Positions 54,438-62,076 of a stretch of 64,000 bases of DNA are shown piece by piece. Numbering within the stretch: the stretch's first letter is position 1; each line of letters opens with the position of its first letter. A program made the position numbers and the translations under genes. Source of the DNA: Verrucomicrobiota bacterium (lineage in GTDB: Bacteria > Verrucomicrobiota > Verrucomicrobiia > CAIQCK01); contig JACRJX010000014.1 of NCBI GenBank assembly GCA_016235595.1, forward strand, positions 1 to 64,000, read 5' to 3'. The notes beneath the pieces were generated by a model. It made no database searches, was not told the origin of the DNA, and was given only the letters and a program-made list of their open reading frames with translations.

Positions 54438-54516
54438 GGATTCGGTGCTTGTGTTCGCGAAGGGCAGGGCTACGATGTTAACGTAAGTTGGACCAAGCCA
54501 TGCAAAACGACACGCC
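54438..54516 (+). promoter_or_regulatory. promoter-repeat family, copy 5 (before receiver-SpoIIE gene)
   Basis: GGGGGATTCGGTGC, TTGTGT (54449-54454), 16-bp spacer, TACGAT (54471-54476), then TTAACGTAAGTTGGACCAAG and CCATGCAAAACGACACG. A one-base insertion shifts any reading frame through the tail, so the conservation is at DNA or RNA level. The gene starts at 54603. Confidence 0.7.
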
Positions 54517-54602
54517 GACACGATCCAAAGCGCCATCGGGGCGCCCTGCGGGAGAAGTTTTCCCGACAGGCATCGTCCCGTTTTTGCCGGTCTGAAATTT
54601 GA

Positions 54603-55841
54603 ATGTCCGGTCTTTCCCCTGTGAATCCCCTTCCCAATGCCACGCAGGCAAACGCCGCGCCACGGCTGCTGGTAGCGGACGATGACGCTTTGGGCCGCGA
54701 CGTGCTCGCGCGCCGATTGGAAAAAGAAGGCTTCGCCGTCGTGACCGTGGAAAATGGCCGCAAGGCGATGGAGCGGCTGGAGCACGAACGTTTCGACCTC
54801 CTGTTGCTGGACATCATCATGCCGGAAATGAATGGCACCCAGTTGCTGGAGCAACTGAAGTCCAGCGAACAATGGCGTGAATTGCCGGTCATCATGATTG
54901 CGGCGCTGGACGATCTGGACAGTGTGGCACACTGCATCGCGCTTGGCGCCGATGACTACCTGCCCAAGCCGTTCAATCCCGTGTTGCTCTGCGCCCGCAT
55001 CCGCTCGTGTCTGGAGAAGAAGCAACTGCGCGAGAAGGAACGCGCCGCGCATTGCGCCTTGCAGGAAAGCCAGGCTCGCCTTGCGGCAGAATTGGCCGAG
55101 GCCGCCGCCTACGTGTGTGCACTGCTGCCGCCGCCGATGACGGGCGACATTCAGACCGAGTGGCGCTTCATTCCCTCCACATCGCTGGGTGGCGACTCAT
55201 TCGGCTATCACTGGCTCGACGAGAATCATCTCGCGATGTATCTGCTCGATGTCTGCGGCCACGGTGTGGGCGCGGCACTGCTTTCGATTTCGGTGATGAA
55301 CGTGCTCCGGTCGCAGACACTGGCGGCCACGGACTTCAAGAAGCCGGCGGCCGTGCTGTCCCGCTTGAATGAAGTCTTTCAAATGGACCGCCAGAACGAC
55401 ATGTATTTCACGATCTGGTATGGCGTGTTTAATAAAGCCCGGCGCGAGATCGTCCACGCCTGTGGTGGCCACCCGCCGGCGATTCTGCTGACGGGCGACA
55501 ATCGTGAGTCGGCGACAGTGGTGGAGTTGAAGGCGCCCGGCACGGTCATCGGCATGTGGCGGGACGTTTGCTACCAGCAGCTCACCCAACCGGTTGGGCC
55601 GTTCGCGCACCTGTATCTCTTCAGTGATGGCGTCTACGAAATCACACGCCCCGACGGCACGATGTGGGACATCACCGATTTCATCACGCTGCTGACGCGC
55701 CCACCCTCCGACGGCCAGTCGGAAATCGAGACGGTCCTGAAACACGCGAGAGCCATGCAGGCTTCTGATGTTTTCGAGGATGATTTTTCCATCGTGAAGT
55801 TCACCCTCGGCGGCAGCCGGCACCACACGAAGCAGCCGTGA
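54603..55841 (+). CDS. response regulator with SpoIIE-type PP2C phosphatase output
   Basis: A 412-aa protein. The receiver (about 20-140) is canonical: VADDDALG (acidic pair), phosphoacceptor Asp70 in LLLLDIIMPEMNG, and the KPFNPV lysine. A coiled-coil linker (KEKERAAHCALQESQARLAAELAEAA) leads to a PPM/SpoIIE phosphatase with LGGDSFGYHWLDE, DVCGHGVGAALLS, CGGHPPAIL and LFSDGVYE, giving the metal-binding aspartates. Such proteins dephosphorylate STAS anti-anti-sigma proteins. No ribosome site is obvious. Confidence 0.9.
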   Translation: MSGLSPVNPLPNATQANAAPRLLVADDDALGRDVLARRLEKEGFAVVTVENGRKAMERLEHERFDLLLLDIIMPEMNGTQLLEQLKSSEQWRELPVIMIAALDDLDSVAHCIALGADDYLPKPFNPVLLCARIRSCLEKKQLREKERAAHCALQESQARLAAELAEAAAYVCALLPPPMTGDIQTEWRFIPSTSLGGDSFGYHWLDENHLAMYLLDVCGHGVGAALLSISVMNVLRSQTLAATDFKKPAAVLSRLNEVFQMDRQNDMYFTIWYGVFNKARREIVHACGGHPPAILLTGDNRESATVVELKAPGTVIGMWRDVCYQQLTQPVGPFAHLYLFSDGVYEITRPDGTMWDITDFITLLTRPPSDGQSEIETVLKHARAMQASDVFEDDFSIVKFTLGGSRHHTKQP

Positions 55842-55898
55842 CGCAAACGCAACTCTTGTTTCGTGCGCGCCTCGTGCGAGTCTCACACCCGCCAGCGG

Positions 55899-56951
55899 CT
55901 ACGATTGCCTGATCAGGTTCTCCAACGCCGCCGCTGCGATTTGCGACAGGGATTCCACGCATTGCTGCAGGGCACGGTCGAACGCAATGACACGTTTCGT
56001 TTCCGGATCCATTGCATTGATGAGTTGCAGCACGCCGATCACCTCGCGGTGTTGGTTCCTCAGCGGCACTGTGAGGAATGACTGCGAACGATAGCCGGTC
56101 TGTTGATCGAACGTCTTCGTGCCGTGAAAATCGAATCGGTCGGCGAAATACGCATCAGGAATGTTGACTGTCTCTCCGGTCAAAGCGGCGTGGCAGGCAA
56201 CATGACTGTGATTGGGCACGCCCGTTTGCGCGTCGTAGAGCCGCAGCGCGGGGAACGGCACCTCGACGCCGCTCGTGCCACCCATGATGATGTTGAGCGA
56301 GGCGTTGCGCACCATCATAAAGCGCAATTGGTTGTCCGCTGTCCGCAAGTAAAGCGTGCCGCCGTCGGCGCCCGCGAGTTTTGTCGCCTCCATCAACACG
56401 CGTTCCAGAAGCCGGTTCAGGTCACGCTCCTCCAGCAACGAGACGCCCAGCGGAATCACAACGTTCACGAGTTGATCCGAATGGGCCTTTTCCCGCTGGA
56501 TCTGCCGCAGGAATGCAACCTCCTGCTCGCGGAGCCGCTTATTTTCGAGACACGCCTCGATGCGCGCCCTCAGCAACACCGGATCGAACGGACTGGCCAC
56601 GTAATCTGCCGCGCCCAATCCGATGGACGCCGCCACACCGCCCACCTCCTCGACACCCGAAATCATGATGACCGGAATGTCCCGGAGCCGTTCGTCAGCT
56701 TTGATCGCGCGCAACACATCCGGCCCGCTCATCTCCGGCATCGCGTTATCGAGCAGGACGAGGTCAACCCGTTCACGTCGCAGGATGCCCATCGCTTCAT
56801 TGCCGCCAGCGGCTTCCGTCACCACATACCCCTGTGCGCGCAAACGGCTGCCGAACCGCTCGCGATCCAACGCGTTGTCGACAACCACCAACAATGCGCC
56901 GCCGCCTGTCTCACGCTGCCCTGGCATCTTCTTTGCGTCCACCGACTCCAT
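55899..56951 (-). CDS. degenerate receiver domain fused to GAF domain
   Basis: A 350-aa protein. The receiver keeps the phosphoacceptor Asp68 (LVLLDNAMPEMSG), but the acidic pair reads VDN and the normally invariant Lys of KPF is Ser120 (YVASPFDP). The C-terminal GAF domain (~165-345) has DGGTLYLRTADNQLRF, VPNHSHVACHAALTGE and QSFLTVPLRN. AAGAGG lies just before the ATG at 56951. It is convergent with the receiver-phosphatase gene. The receiver may not be phosphorylated normally, so it may be a ligand-sensing partner. Confidence 0.85.
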   Translation of the reverse strand: MESVDAKKMPGQRETGGGALLVVVDNALDRERFGSRLRAQGYVVTEAAGGNEAMGILRRERVDLVLLDNAMPEMSGPDVLRAIKADERLRDIPVIMISGVEEVGGVAASIGLGAADYVASPFDPVLLRARIEACLENKRLREQEVAFLRQIQREKAHSDQLVNVVIPLGVSLLEERDLNRLLERVLMEATKLAGADGGTLYLRTADNQLRFMMVRNASLNIIMGGTSGVEVPFPALRLYDAQTGVPNHSHVACHAALTGETVNIPDAYFADRFDFHGTKTFDQQTGYRSQSFLTVPLRNQHREVIGVLQLINAMDPETKRVIAFDRALQQCVESLSQIAAAALENLIRQS

Positions 56952-57093
56952 AAACCTCTTCAATAAAGCCAAACAGATGAAAGCGCAACTCGCATGAATC
57001 GGCCTGGACGGGTCGCGTTTCACCTCAGATGTTCGAAACTCGAAGGCAAACGGCGCACCATCCTGCCACCATGTGTTGGGCGGTTCGCAACAA

Positions 57094-57146
57094 AGGATTC
57101 CGTGCTTGTCTTCGCAAAGGTCGCGGCTACGATGCCGCGGAGTTCG
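57094..57146 (+). promoter_or_regulatory. promoter-repeat family, copy 6 (before adenylate cyclase)
   Basis: AGGATTCCGTGC, TTGTCT (57106-57111), 16-bp spacer, TACGAT (57128-57133), GCCGCGGAGTTCGGTGGAG. It ends directly in the ribosome site GGTGGAG of the cyclase. The predicted leader is about 20 nt. Confidence 0.7.
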
Positions 57147-57159
57147 GTGGAGTCCTCCC

Positions 57160-58836
57160 TTGGACCAAGACAACAAACAAACTGGCTGGTTAACTCTTCC
57201 CTTCAGCTTGGGGACGGCTCTTACCGGCATCGCCATTCTGACGTCCGTGACGTTGGGGGTGACTACGTTTTTCAGCGTCCGATCTTTCGTGCGGCAGAGC
57301 GTGCAGGAGCGGTTATCGGACGCTGTGGGGATTGCTGCGCTGAGAATCGATGGCGATCTTCATGCCACGTTGCAAGAGAAGGGCGATGAAAGCACCGCAG
57401 CCTATCTGGAAATGCGGAAGTATCTGCGAAAGATCCGCGATACGGCCAAGGACATCCGGTTCGCATATACCGTGCGCAAGGACAAGCGGGGCAGGATCGT
57501 GTTTGTTGTGGATGCCGAGGAGAATCCCAAGGTGGCAAGCCGCATCGGCGATGAATACGGAGAGGCGTCGCGCCTGATGCGCGAGGCGTTCCAGCCGCCG
57601 TATGGTTTGCGGGTCGAGAAACAGTTCGTCAAGGACCGGTGGGGAGTTTTTCTTTCCGGCTACGCCCCGATTTTCAAAAAGAACGGGGAGTTCGAAGCCC
57701 TGCTGGGCATGGACATCGCGGCCCAGAAGGTTTTCGACTACGAGCGGTATTACCTCCTGATGATTCTCTTCATCTGTCTTGCCGTTTGCGCGCTGGCCGT
57801 GTCGCTGGGTGTCATCCTCGCCAGACAAATCAGCAAACCGCTGTTGTTGCTGGAGGCTGACATGTCACGAATCCAAGCATTCGATCTGGGAGGCAGCCCG
57901 GTCATTCGTTCCAGGATCGTGGAGGTCATCCGGATGAAAAATGCCTTGGAGAACATGAAAAGCGGTCTGCGTTCATTCAAGAAATACGTTCCCGCCGAGC
58001 TTGTTGCAGAACTGATCAAACTGCGAAAGGAGGCGGTGCTCAGCGCCCAGAAACGAGAACTGAGTGTGTTCTTTTCGGACATCAAGGGGTTCACTTCCAT
58101 TGCCGAAGGCTTGTCGCCCGAAGTGCTCGCGCAAAACATGGGTGTTTATTTCGAGGCCATGACCAGCACCTTGCTGGGCAATCAAGCCACTGTGGACAAA
58201 TACATCGGCGATGCCATCATGGCGTTCTGGGGCGCCCCTGTTCCCGTTGAGAAGCACGCCGCGCTGGCTTGTCGAGCCGCCATTCAATGCCAGCGACGCG
58301 TGGACAAGATCTCCGCCGATTTTGCCGCAGCGGGATTCCCGGCGCTGGTGACGCGCATTGGTATCAACACCGGCGACGCGATTGTCGGCAACATGGGATA
58401 CAAGGACAGGCTGAGCTACACCGCCATCGGCGACACCGTGAATTTGGCCAGCCGATTGGAAGGCCTGAACAAACACTACGGCACCAGGATACTCATCAGT
58501 GAAACCACCTACGACAAGGTTCGAGATGAATTCGTGGCGCGGCCGGTGGACATGGTTGCCGTAAAGGGAAAAAACACGGGGGTGGGCATCTACGAACTGC
58601 TCATCGAGAAAGACCAGGCCGGACAGGACGTTCTCGCGTTCGTTTCGCTATGCGAGGAGGGGATGAAGTCGTATCTGCGCCGGGAATGGACAAAGGCAGA
58701 AGAGTGTTTCCGGGCGGTCCTTCAGACCCGGCCGGACGACCAGCCCGCGCAGATGCTGGTTGAGCGGTGTGCGGCATACGAAAAAGCCCCGCCTCCTGCG
58801 GATTGGAATGGCGTGACAATCATGCAGGAGAAATAG
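57160..58836 (+). CDS. membrane class III adenylate cyclase with extracytoplasmic sensor
   Basis: A 558-aa protein started by TTG (57160-57162) with GGTGGAG eight bases upstream; any earlier start would lie inside the promoter. Layout: TM1 (~16-42), a periplasmic sensor (~45-195, Cache-like), TM2 (~200-225), HAMP (~225-275) and the cyclase domain (~300-490). The metal Asps are in FFSDIKGFTS and YIGDAIMAFW, with the transition-state pair in AIGDTVNLASR. Lys in VDKYIGD and Asp/Thr in IGDTVN suggest ATP as substrate. A TPR-like tail (SLCEEGMKSYLRREWTKAEE) follows. Likely makes cAMP on an external signal. Confidence 0.9.
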   Translation: MDQDNKQTGWLTLPFSLGTALTGIAILTSVTLGVTTFFSVRSFVRQSVQERLSDAVGIAALRIDGDLHATLQEKGDESTAAYLEMRKYLRKIRDTAKDIRFAYTVRKDKRGRIVFVVDAEENPKVASRIGDEYGEASRLMREAFQPPYGLRVEKQFVKDRWGVFLSGYAPIFKKNGEFEALLGMDIAAQKVFDYERYYLLMILFICLAVCALAVSLGVILARQISKPLLLLEADMSRIQAFDLGGSPVIRSRIVEVIRMKNALENMKSGLRSFKKYVPAELVAELIKLRKEAVLSAQKRELSVFFSDIKGFTSIAEGLSPEVLAQNMGVYFEAMTSTLLGNQATVDKYIGDAIMAFWGAPVPVEKHAALACRAAIQCQRRVDKISADFAAAGFPALVTRIGINTGDAIVGNMGYKDRLSYTAIGDTVNLASRLEGLNKHYGTRILISETTYDKVRDEFVARPVDMVAVKGKNTGVGIYELLIEKDQAGQDVLAFVSLCEEGMKSYLRREWTKAEECFRAVLQTRPDDQPAQMLVERCAAYEKAPPPADWNGVTIMQEK

Positions 58837-58883
58837 TCCCACGCGGCCTTGAGTTTGTGGGATCCCCATTCGGGCTGTTCGCG

Positions 58884-59798
58884 CTACACCCACTCCTCTT
58901 GTAGAATTCCGCCCTGAAGGCTGACGATGACGCACTTAATTGGGACTTTGCGCGACGCCTGGGCGGCGGCGGTGCGGGCGAGGTTCAACAAGCCTGTGCA
59001 GCACGGCACCTGCATGATCATCACGGTCAGCGTGTTGATTTTCGCGTCGTCAATGAGCGCGCGGAGTTTGGCAACGTAGGTTTCCTGGCTGCCGTCGAGC
59101 TTCGGGCAGGCGATGGCGAGCGATCTCCCGGCAAGATGGTCCTTGTGGAAATCAGCCAAGGCATAGGCCACGCAGTCGGCAGCGAGCAGCACGTCTTTGC
59201 CGCGATACTGTGGCGCGGCGGGCGAGATGAGGTGCAACTGGACCGGCCAATGCGTGAGTTGCGAGGGACGGTGGCCGCCGTTGTCGCCGCTGGCCGGAAC
59301 CGCGGCGGACGGGACTGAGAAATTCATCGAGCGTGCGCCGGGACAGCCAGCGTGGGCGTGGGGCGCGGAGTGTGCAACTTCGGACGTGGAACCTGGGGCA
59401 TGAAGCGTGGCGGGTTCGGTTTGGGGCATGGTTTTATCCTCCTGTTGAAGCAGGTTCTCGATATGGTTCTCCTCAAGGACGGCGACAGCCTGTGCGAGAT
59501 ATTCGCTCTCGCCGTGTGCGCGAAGGTGGTCGAGGTGGGCCCGTATGACGTTGGGACCCTGGCGGATGATGTTGGCCATGACCCGCCGTTCGTCGTAGGG
59601 CATCGCCTCGCGTTCCTCGATGGTGATCGCGTTTTGCGGACAATGGCCGAGGCACGCGCCCAAACCGTCGCAGCAGAGGTCGCTAATGAGTCTGGCCTTG
59701 CCGTCAATGAGCTGGATGGCGCCCTCCGGGCAGGCAGGAATGCAGTCGCCGCAGCCGTTGCACTTCTGCTCGTCTATCTCGATGATCTTCCGTTTCAC
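58884..59798 (-). CDS. dicluster 4Fe-4S ferredoxin with C-terminal domain of unknown role
   Basis: A 304-aa protein. Residues 13-23 (CNGCGDCIPAC) and 42-53 (CCDGLGACLGHC) bind two 4Fe-4S clusters. The linker is alanine-, proline- and histidine-rich (SAPHAHAGCPG). The C-terminal domain has LLAADCVAYALADF, IACPKLDG and VPCCTGLLNLA, with further cysteines. Related proteins occur in anaerobic or facultative bacteria near redox regulators. An FNR-like palindrome lies 35 bp before the ATG. Confidence 0.83.
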   Translation of the reverse strand: MKRKIIEIDEQKCNGCGDCIPACPEGAIQLIDGKARLISDLCCDGLGACLGHCPQNAITIEEREAMPYDERRVMANIIRQGPNVIRAHLDHLRAHGESEYLAQAVAVLEENHIENLLQQEDKTMPQTEPATLHAPGSTSEVAHSAPHAHAGCPGARSMNFSVPSAAVPASGDNGGHRPSQLTHWPVQLHLISPAAPQYRGKDVLLAADCVAYALADFHKDHLAGRSLAIACPKLDGSQETYVAKLRALIDDAKINTLTVMIMQVPCCTGLLNLARTAAAQASRKVPIKCVIVSLQGGILQEEWV

Positions 59799-59832
59799 GC
59801 GCCTACTCTAGCCGCGTGTGCTGCAGTGCGCG

Positions 59833-59846
59833 TTGACGCACATCAA
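59833..59846 (-). promoter_or_regulatory. FNR/CRP-family binding-site-like palindrome
   Basis: TTGACGCACATCAA differs from the FNR consensus TTGATNNNNATCAA at one base. It lies between the CBS-protein stop and the ferredoxin start, 35 bp before the latter, where an anaerobic activator could act. Confidence 0.5.
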
Positions 59847-59941
59847 CAATGGAGTTCATGCCGATTCTGCACGGTCCGCACGGCGATGATCATCGACGGA
59901 CCGACGAGTGGACGGGAATGAAGAGGTGAAGACACCCAGCC

Positions 59942-60391
59942 TCAGGCAGGGTAGGAGCCGGCGATGTATTTCTGAAGTTGCTCGATGGTCTCGGCCTGGA
60001 CCGAGATGATCCATTTCACCAAGTCGCCGATCGACACGATGCCAAGCATCTTGTCGCCCTCCATGACCGGCAGATGGCGCACATGCTTGTCAGTCATCAA
60101 CCGCATGCATTCCTCGATGCTGTCGTCGGGCTTGGCCACGCTAACCTGGCGGGACATGATTTCCTGAACCGAGGTCTCCTTGGACAACTTGCCTTTGAGG
60201 GCGATTTTGCGCGTATAGTCGCGTTCGGAGATCATCCCCACCAACCGGCCCTTTTCGAGCACCGGCAAAGCACCGACGTTTTTTTCCGACATCAGGGTGA
60301 TGGCGTCGAAAACTGTAACGTCCGATTGGATGGAGACGACCATCGGACCTTTCTGGGCAAGCACCGCGCTGACTGGCATGGGAATTTTCAT
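59942..60391 (-). CDS. CBS-domain-pair protein
   Basis: A 149-aa stand-alone Bateman module: first CBS with VFDAITLMSEKNVGALPVLE and GMISERDY, second with SIEECMRLMTDKHVRHLPV and GIVSIGDLVKWII. Such proteins bind adenine nucleotides or SAM and regulate partners. AAGGA lies five bases before the ATG at 60391 (MKIPMPVS). It precedes the ferredoxin by 143 bp; CBS proteins often sit beside hypoxia-regulated redox genes. Confidence 0.88.
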   Translation of the reverse strand: MKIPMPVSAVLAQKGPMVVSIQSDVTVFDAITLMSEKNVGALPVLEKGRLVGMISERDYTRKIALKGKLSKETSVQEIMSRQVSVAKPDDSIEECMRLMTDKHVRHLPVMEGDKMLGIVSIGDLVKWIISVQAETIEQLQKYIAGSYPA

Positions 60392-60628
60392 GATGTCCTT
60401 GAGTCGCTGCAATATGCCCGGCTGCGCCGCAACGGCAAGCCCAAATTTGCGGTGCGCACCATTTTTATGCCAGTCACTTTTTGTGCATTGGCGTATGAAT
60501 CCCGCGGCCGGCCTCGGGGCAGCCTTTGGCCCCGATCGCGACGACACCCACAAGCAGGAAAAAGCGGGGCGCGATCGTGCGCAAACGAGCCTTGCACTCC
60601 GGGCCGTCGCCCTTTACAACAGCGCGTC

Positions 60629-61831
60629 ATGAAACTTGACTTTGCTCTCTTTGCGATGGGCGCGGCTCTGTCGCTCACCACGGCGGCGTTCGCGGCGGGT
60701 GGCTCCACTGGACATGCGTTCTACGGCGATCCGCCCGATGACCGCCACGCGTGGTGCATTCACGACCAAAACCGCCCGCAGCCGAAAGTGGTCGCGCCTC
60801 TTCCGGTGAGCGAACTGGAGCAGAAGGCCAAGGCGCCGGCGGACGCGATCGTGCTGTTCGGCGGCACGGAGGCGTGCCTGTCGAAGTGGTGCTCCGACAA
60901 GAATCCGAACGAGCCGACGAAGTGGATCGTCAGGAACGGCAACATGGAGTGCGTGCCAAAGTCCGGCTATGTCCGCACGAAGGAGGAGTTCGGGGACTGC
61001 CAGTTGCACGTCGAGTGGGCCGCGCCGACACCGCCCGAGGGTGAGAGCCAGGGCCGCGGTAACAGCGGCATCTTCCTCCTCGGCGTTGAGATTCAGGTAC
61101 TCGACAATTATCAGAATAAGACCTATGCCGACGGGTACGCCTGTTCGATGTATGGAGTCAACCCGCCGCTGGCCAACGCGCTGCGTCCGCCGGGCGAGTT
61201 CCAATACATCGACATCACCTTCCACAAGCCGGTCTACAAGGACGACAAATGCGTCCAACCAGGTTGGGTCACCGTCTACTGCAATGGCATCCTCGTGCAG
61301 GACCGCACGCAAATCGAAGGCCCGACCGGCCACAGGGCGCGCGCGAAAGTCGGCCCGTTGCCGGACAAAGGCCCGCTGAAGCTGCAGGACCACGGCAACC
61401 CCGTCCGTTTCCGCAACATCTGGTATCGCCCGCTGCCCCCGGCTGCCGCCAAGGGCGGTGTTCGCGGCCCACTTTCGGCCAAGGCGACAGCCGCCAAGCG
61501 CAAGGAAATCGCCGCTTCGATCCGCAAGGACGCCGCCTGCAAACCCGAAGGCTCCGCCGAGCAAATGCTCCGCTTCGCAGAGTCGCTCGTTTATGATAAG
61601 GACGATGCGACTTTCCAGAAGGTGGAGCAGATGGCCGGCCAATACGCTGCGGCCCTGAAACAACTGCCCGCCGACAAGGCTGGCTCGAAGAAGGATGAAG
61701 TGATGCAAGTGGACAGCGCCTTCAAGTATCTGGCCAAGTGGAGCTTTGTGCCGGAGAACTTCGGCCCGAAAGTGGAAGTCACGAACTTCATCAAAGCCCA
61801 AGGCTGGGACAAGAAGCCGAAGAAGAAGTAA
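60629..61831 (+). CDS. exported DUF1080 protein (3-keto-disaccharide hydrolase family)
   Basis: A 400-aa protein with signal peptide (MKLDFALFAMGAALSLTTAAFAAGG). Residues ~65-260 form the DUF1080 jelly-roll: IVLFGGTEACLSKW, GDCQLHVEWAAP, RGNSGIFLLGVEIQVLDNY, YIDITFHKPVY and NPVRFRNIWYRPL. A helical, lysine-rich C-terminal extension (~285-400) is unusual for the plain family. Members hydrolyse 3-keto-glycosides made by Gfo/Idh enzymes, which fits the rest of the window. Confidence 0.87.
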   Translation: MKLDFALFAMGAALSLTTAAFAAGGSTGHAFYGDPPDDRHAWCIHDQNRPQPKVVAPLPVSELEQKAKAPADAIVLFGGTEACLSKWCSDKNPNEPTKWIVRNGNMECVPKSGYVRTKEEFGDCQLHVEWAAPTPPEGESQGRGNSGIFLLGVEIQVLDNYQNKTYADGYACSMYGVNPPLANALRPPGEFQYIDITFHKPVYKDDKCVQPGWVTVYCNGILVQDRTQIEGPTGHRARAKVGPLPDKGPLKLQDHGNPVRFRNIWYRPLPPAAAKGGVRGPLSAKATAAKRKEIAASIRKDAACKPEGSAEQMLRFAESLVYDKDDATFQKVEQMAGQYAAALKQLPADKAGSKKDEVMQVDSAFKYLAKWSFVPENFGPKVEVTNFIKAQGWDKKPKKK

Positions 61832-61900
61832 ACGGCTTTGCGGACGCCAGCGGCAGCGGCGTGGTGTGATTGGAAGTGTCGGTCAACTCGCGCGCGTTCT

Positions 61901-61991
61901 GAATGTGGGAGGGCCTCAGCGCCCCGACTTTGCGCAGGTGAGCCAGCAACTTCCCAACCACTATCGGGGCGCTGAGGCCCCTCCCACATTC
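61901..61991. repeat. REP/BIME-like inverted pair
   Basis: Left arm 61901-61927 (GAATGTGGGAGG then CCTCAGCGCCCCGA) and right arm 61964-61991 (TCGGGGCGCTGAGG then CCTCCCACATTC) are inverse complements apart from one extra base in the right arm, separated by 36 bp. Each arm has its own GGGCCTCAGCGCCC-type stem behind a GTGGGAG head, the layout of REP sequences in head-to-head pairs. Confidence 0.7.
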
Positions 61992-62076
61992 CCGGTAAAT
62001 CCCAACACGGCTTGGTAGCGATTCTCGCGCGTCCGTCTCTTACGAGGCGGACGCGCGAATCGTTTTTACCGACCGC

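Noticed and set aside
39390-57140. The frame [18 protein letters not shown] read through the promoter repeats as a conserved peptide
   Set aside because: Copy 5 has a frameshift, copy 4 loses the tail, copy 6 diverges after the -10, and the frame does not match the downstream gene in copy 7. Conservation follows the hexamers, so DNA-level function is favoured.
39386-57146. The repeat family as a CRISPR array
   Set aside because: The copies are 1.5-5 kb apart with genes between, not regularly spaced, and no cas gene is present.
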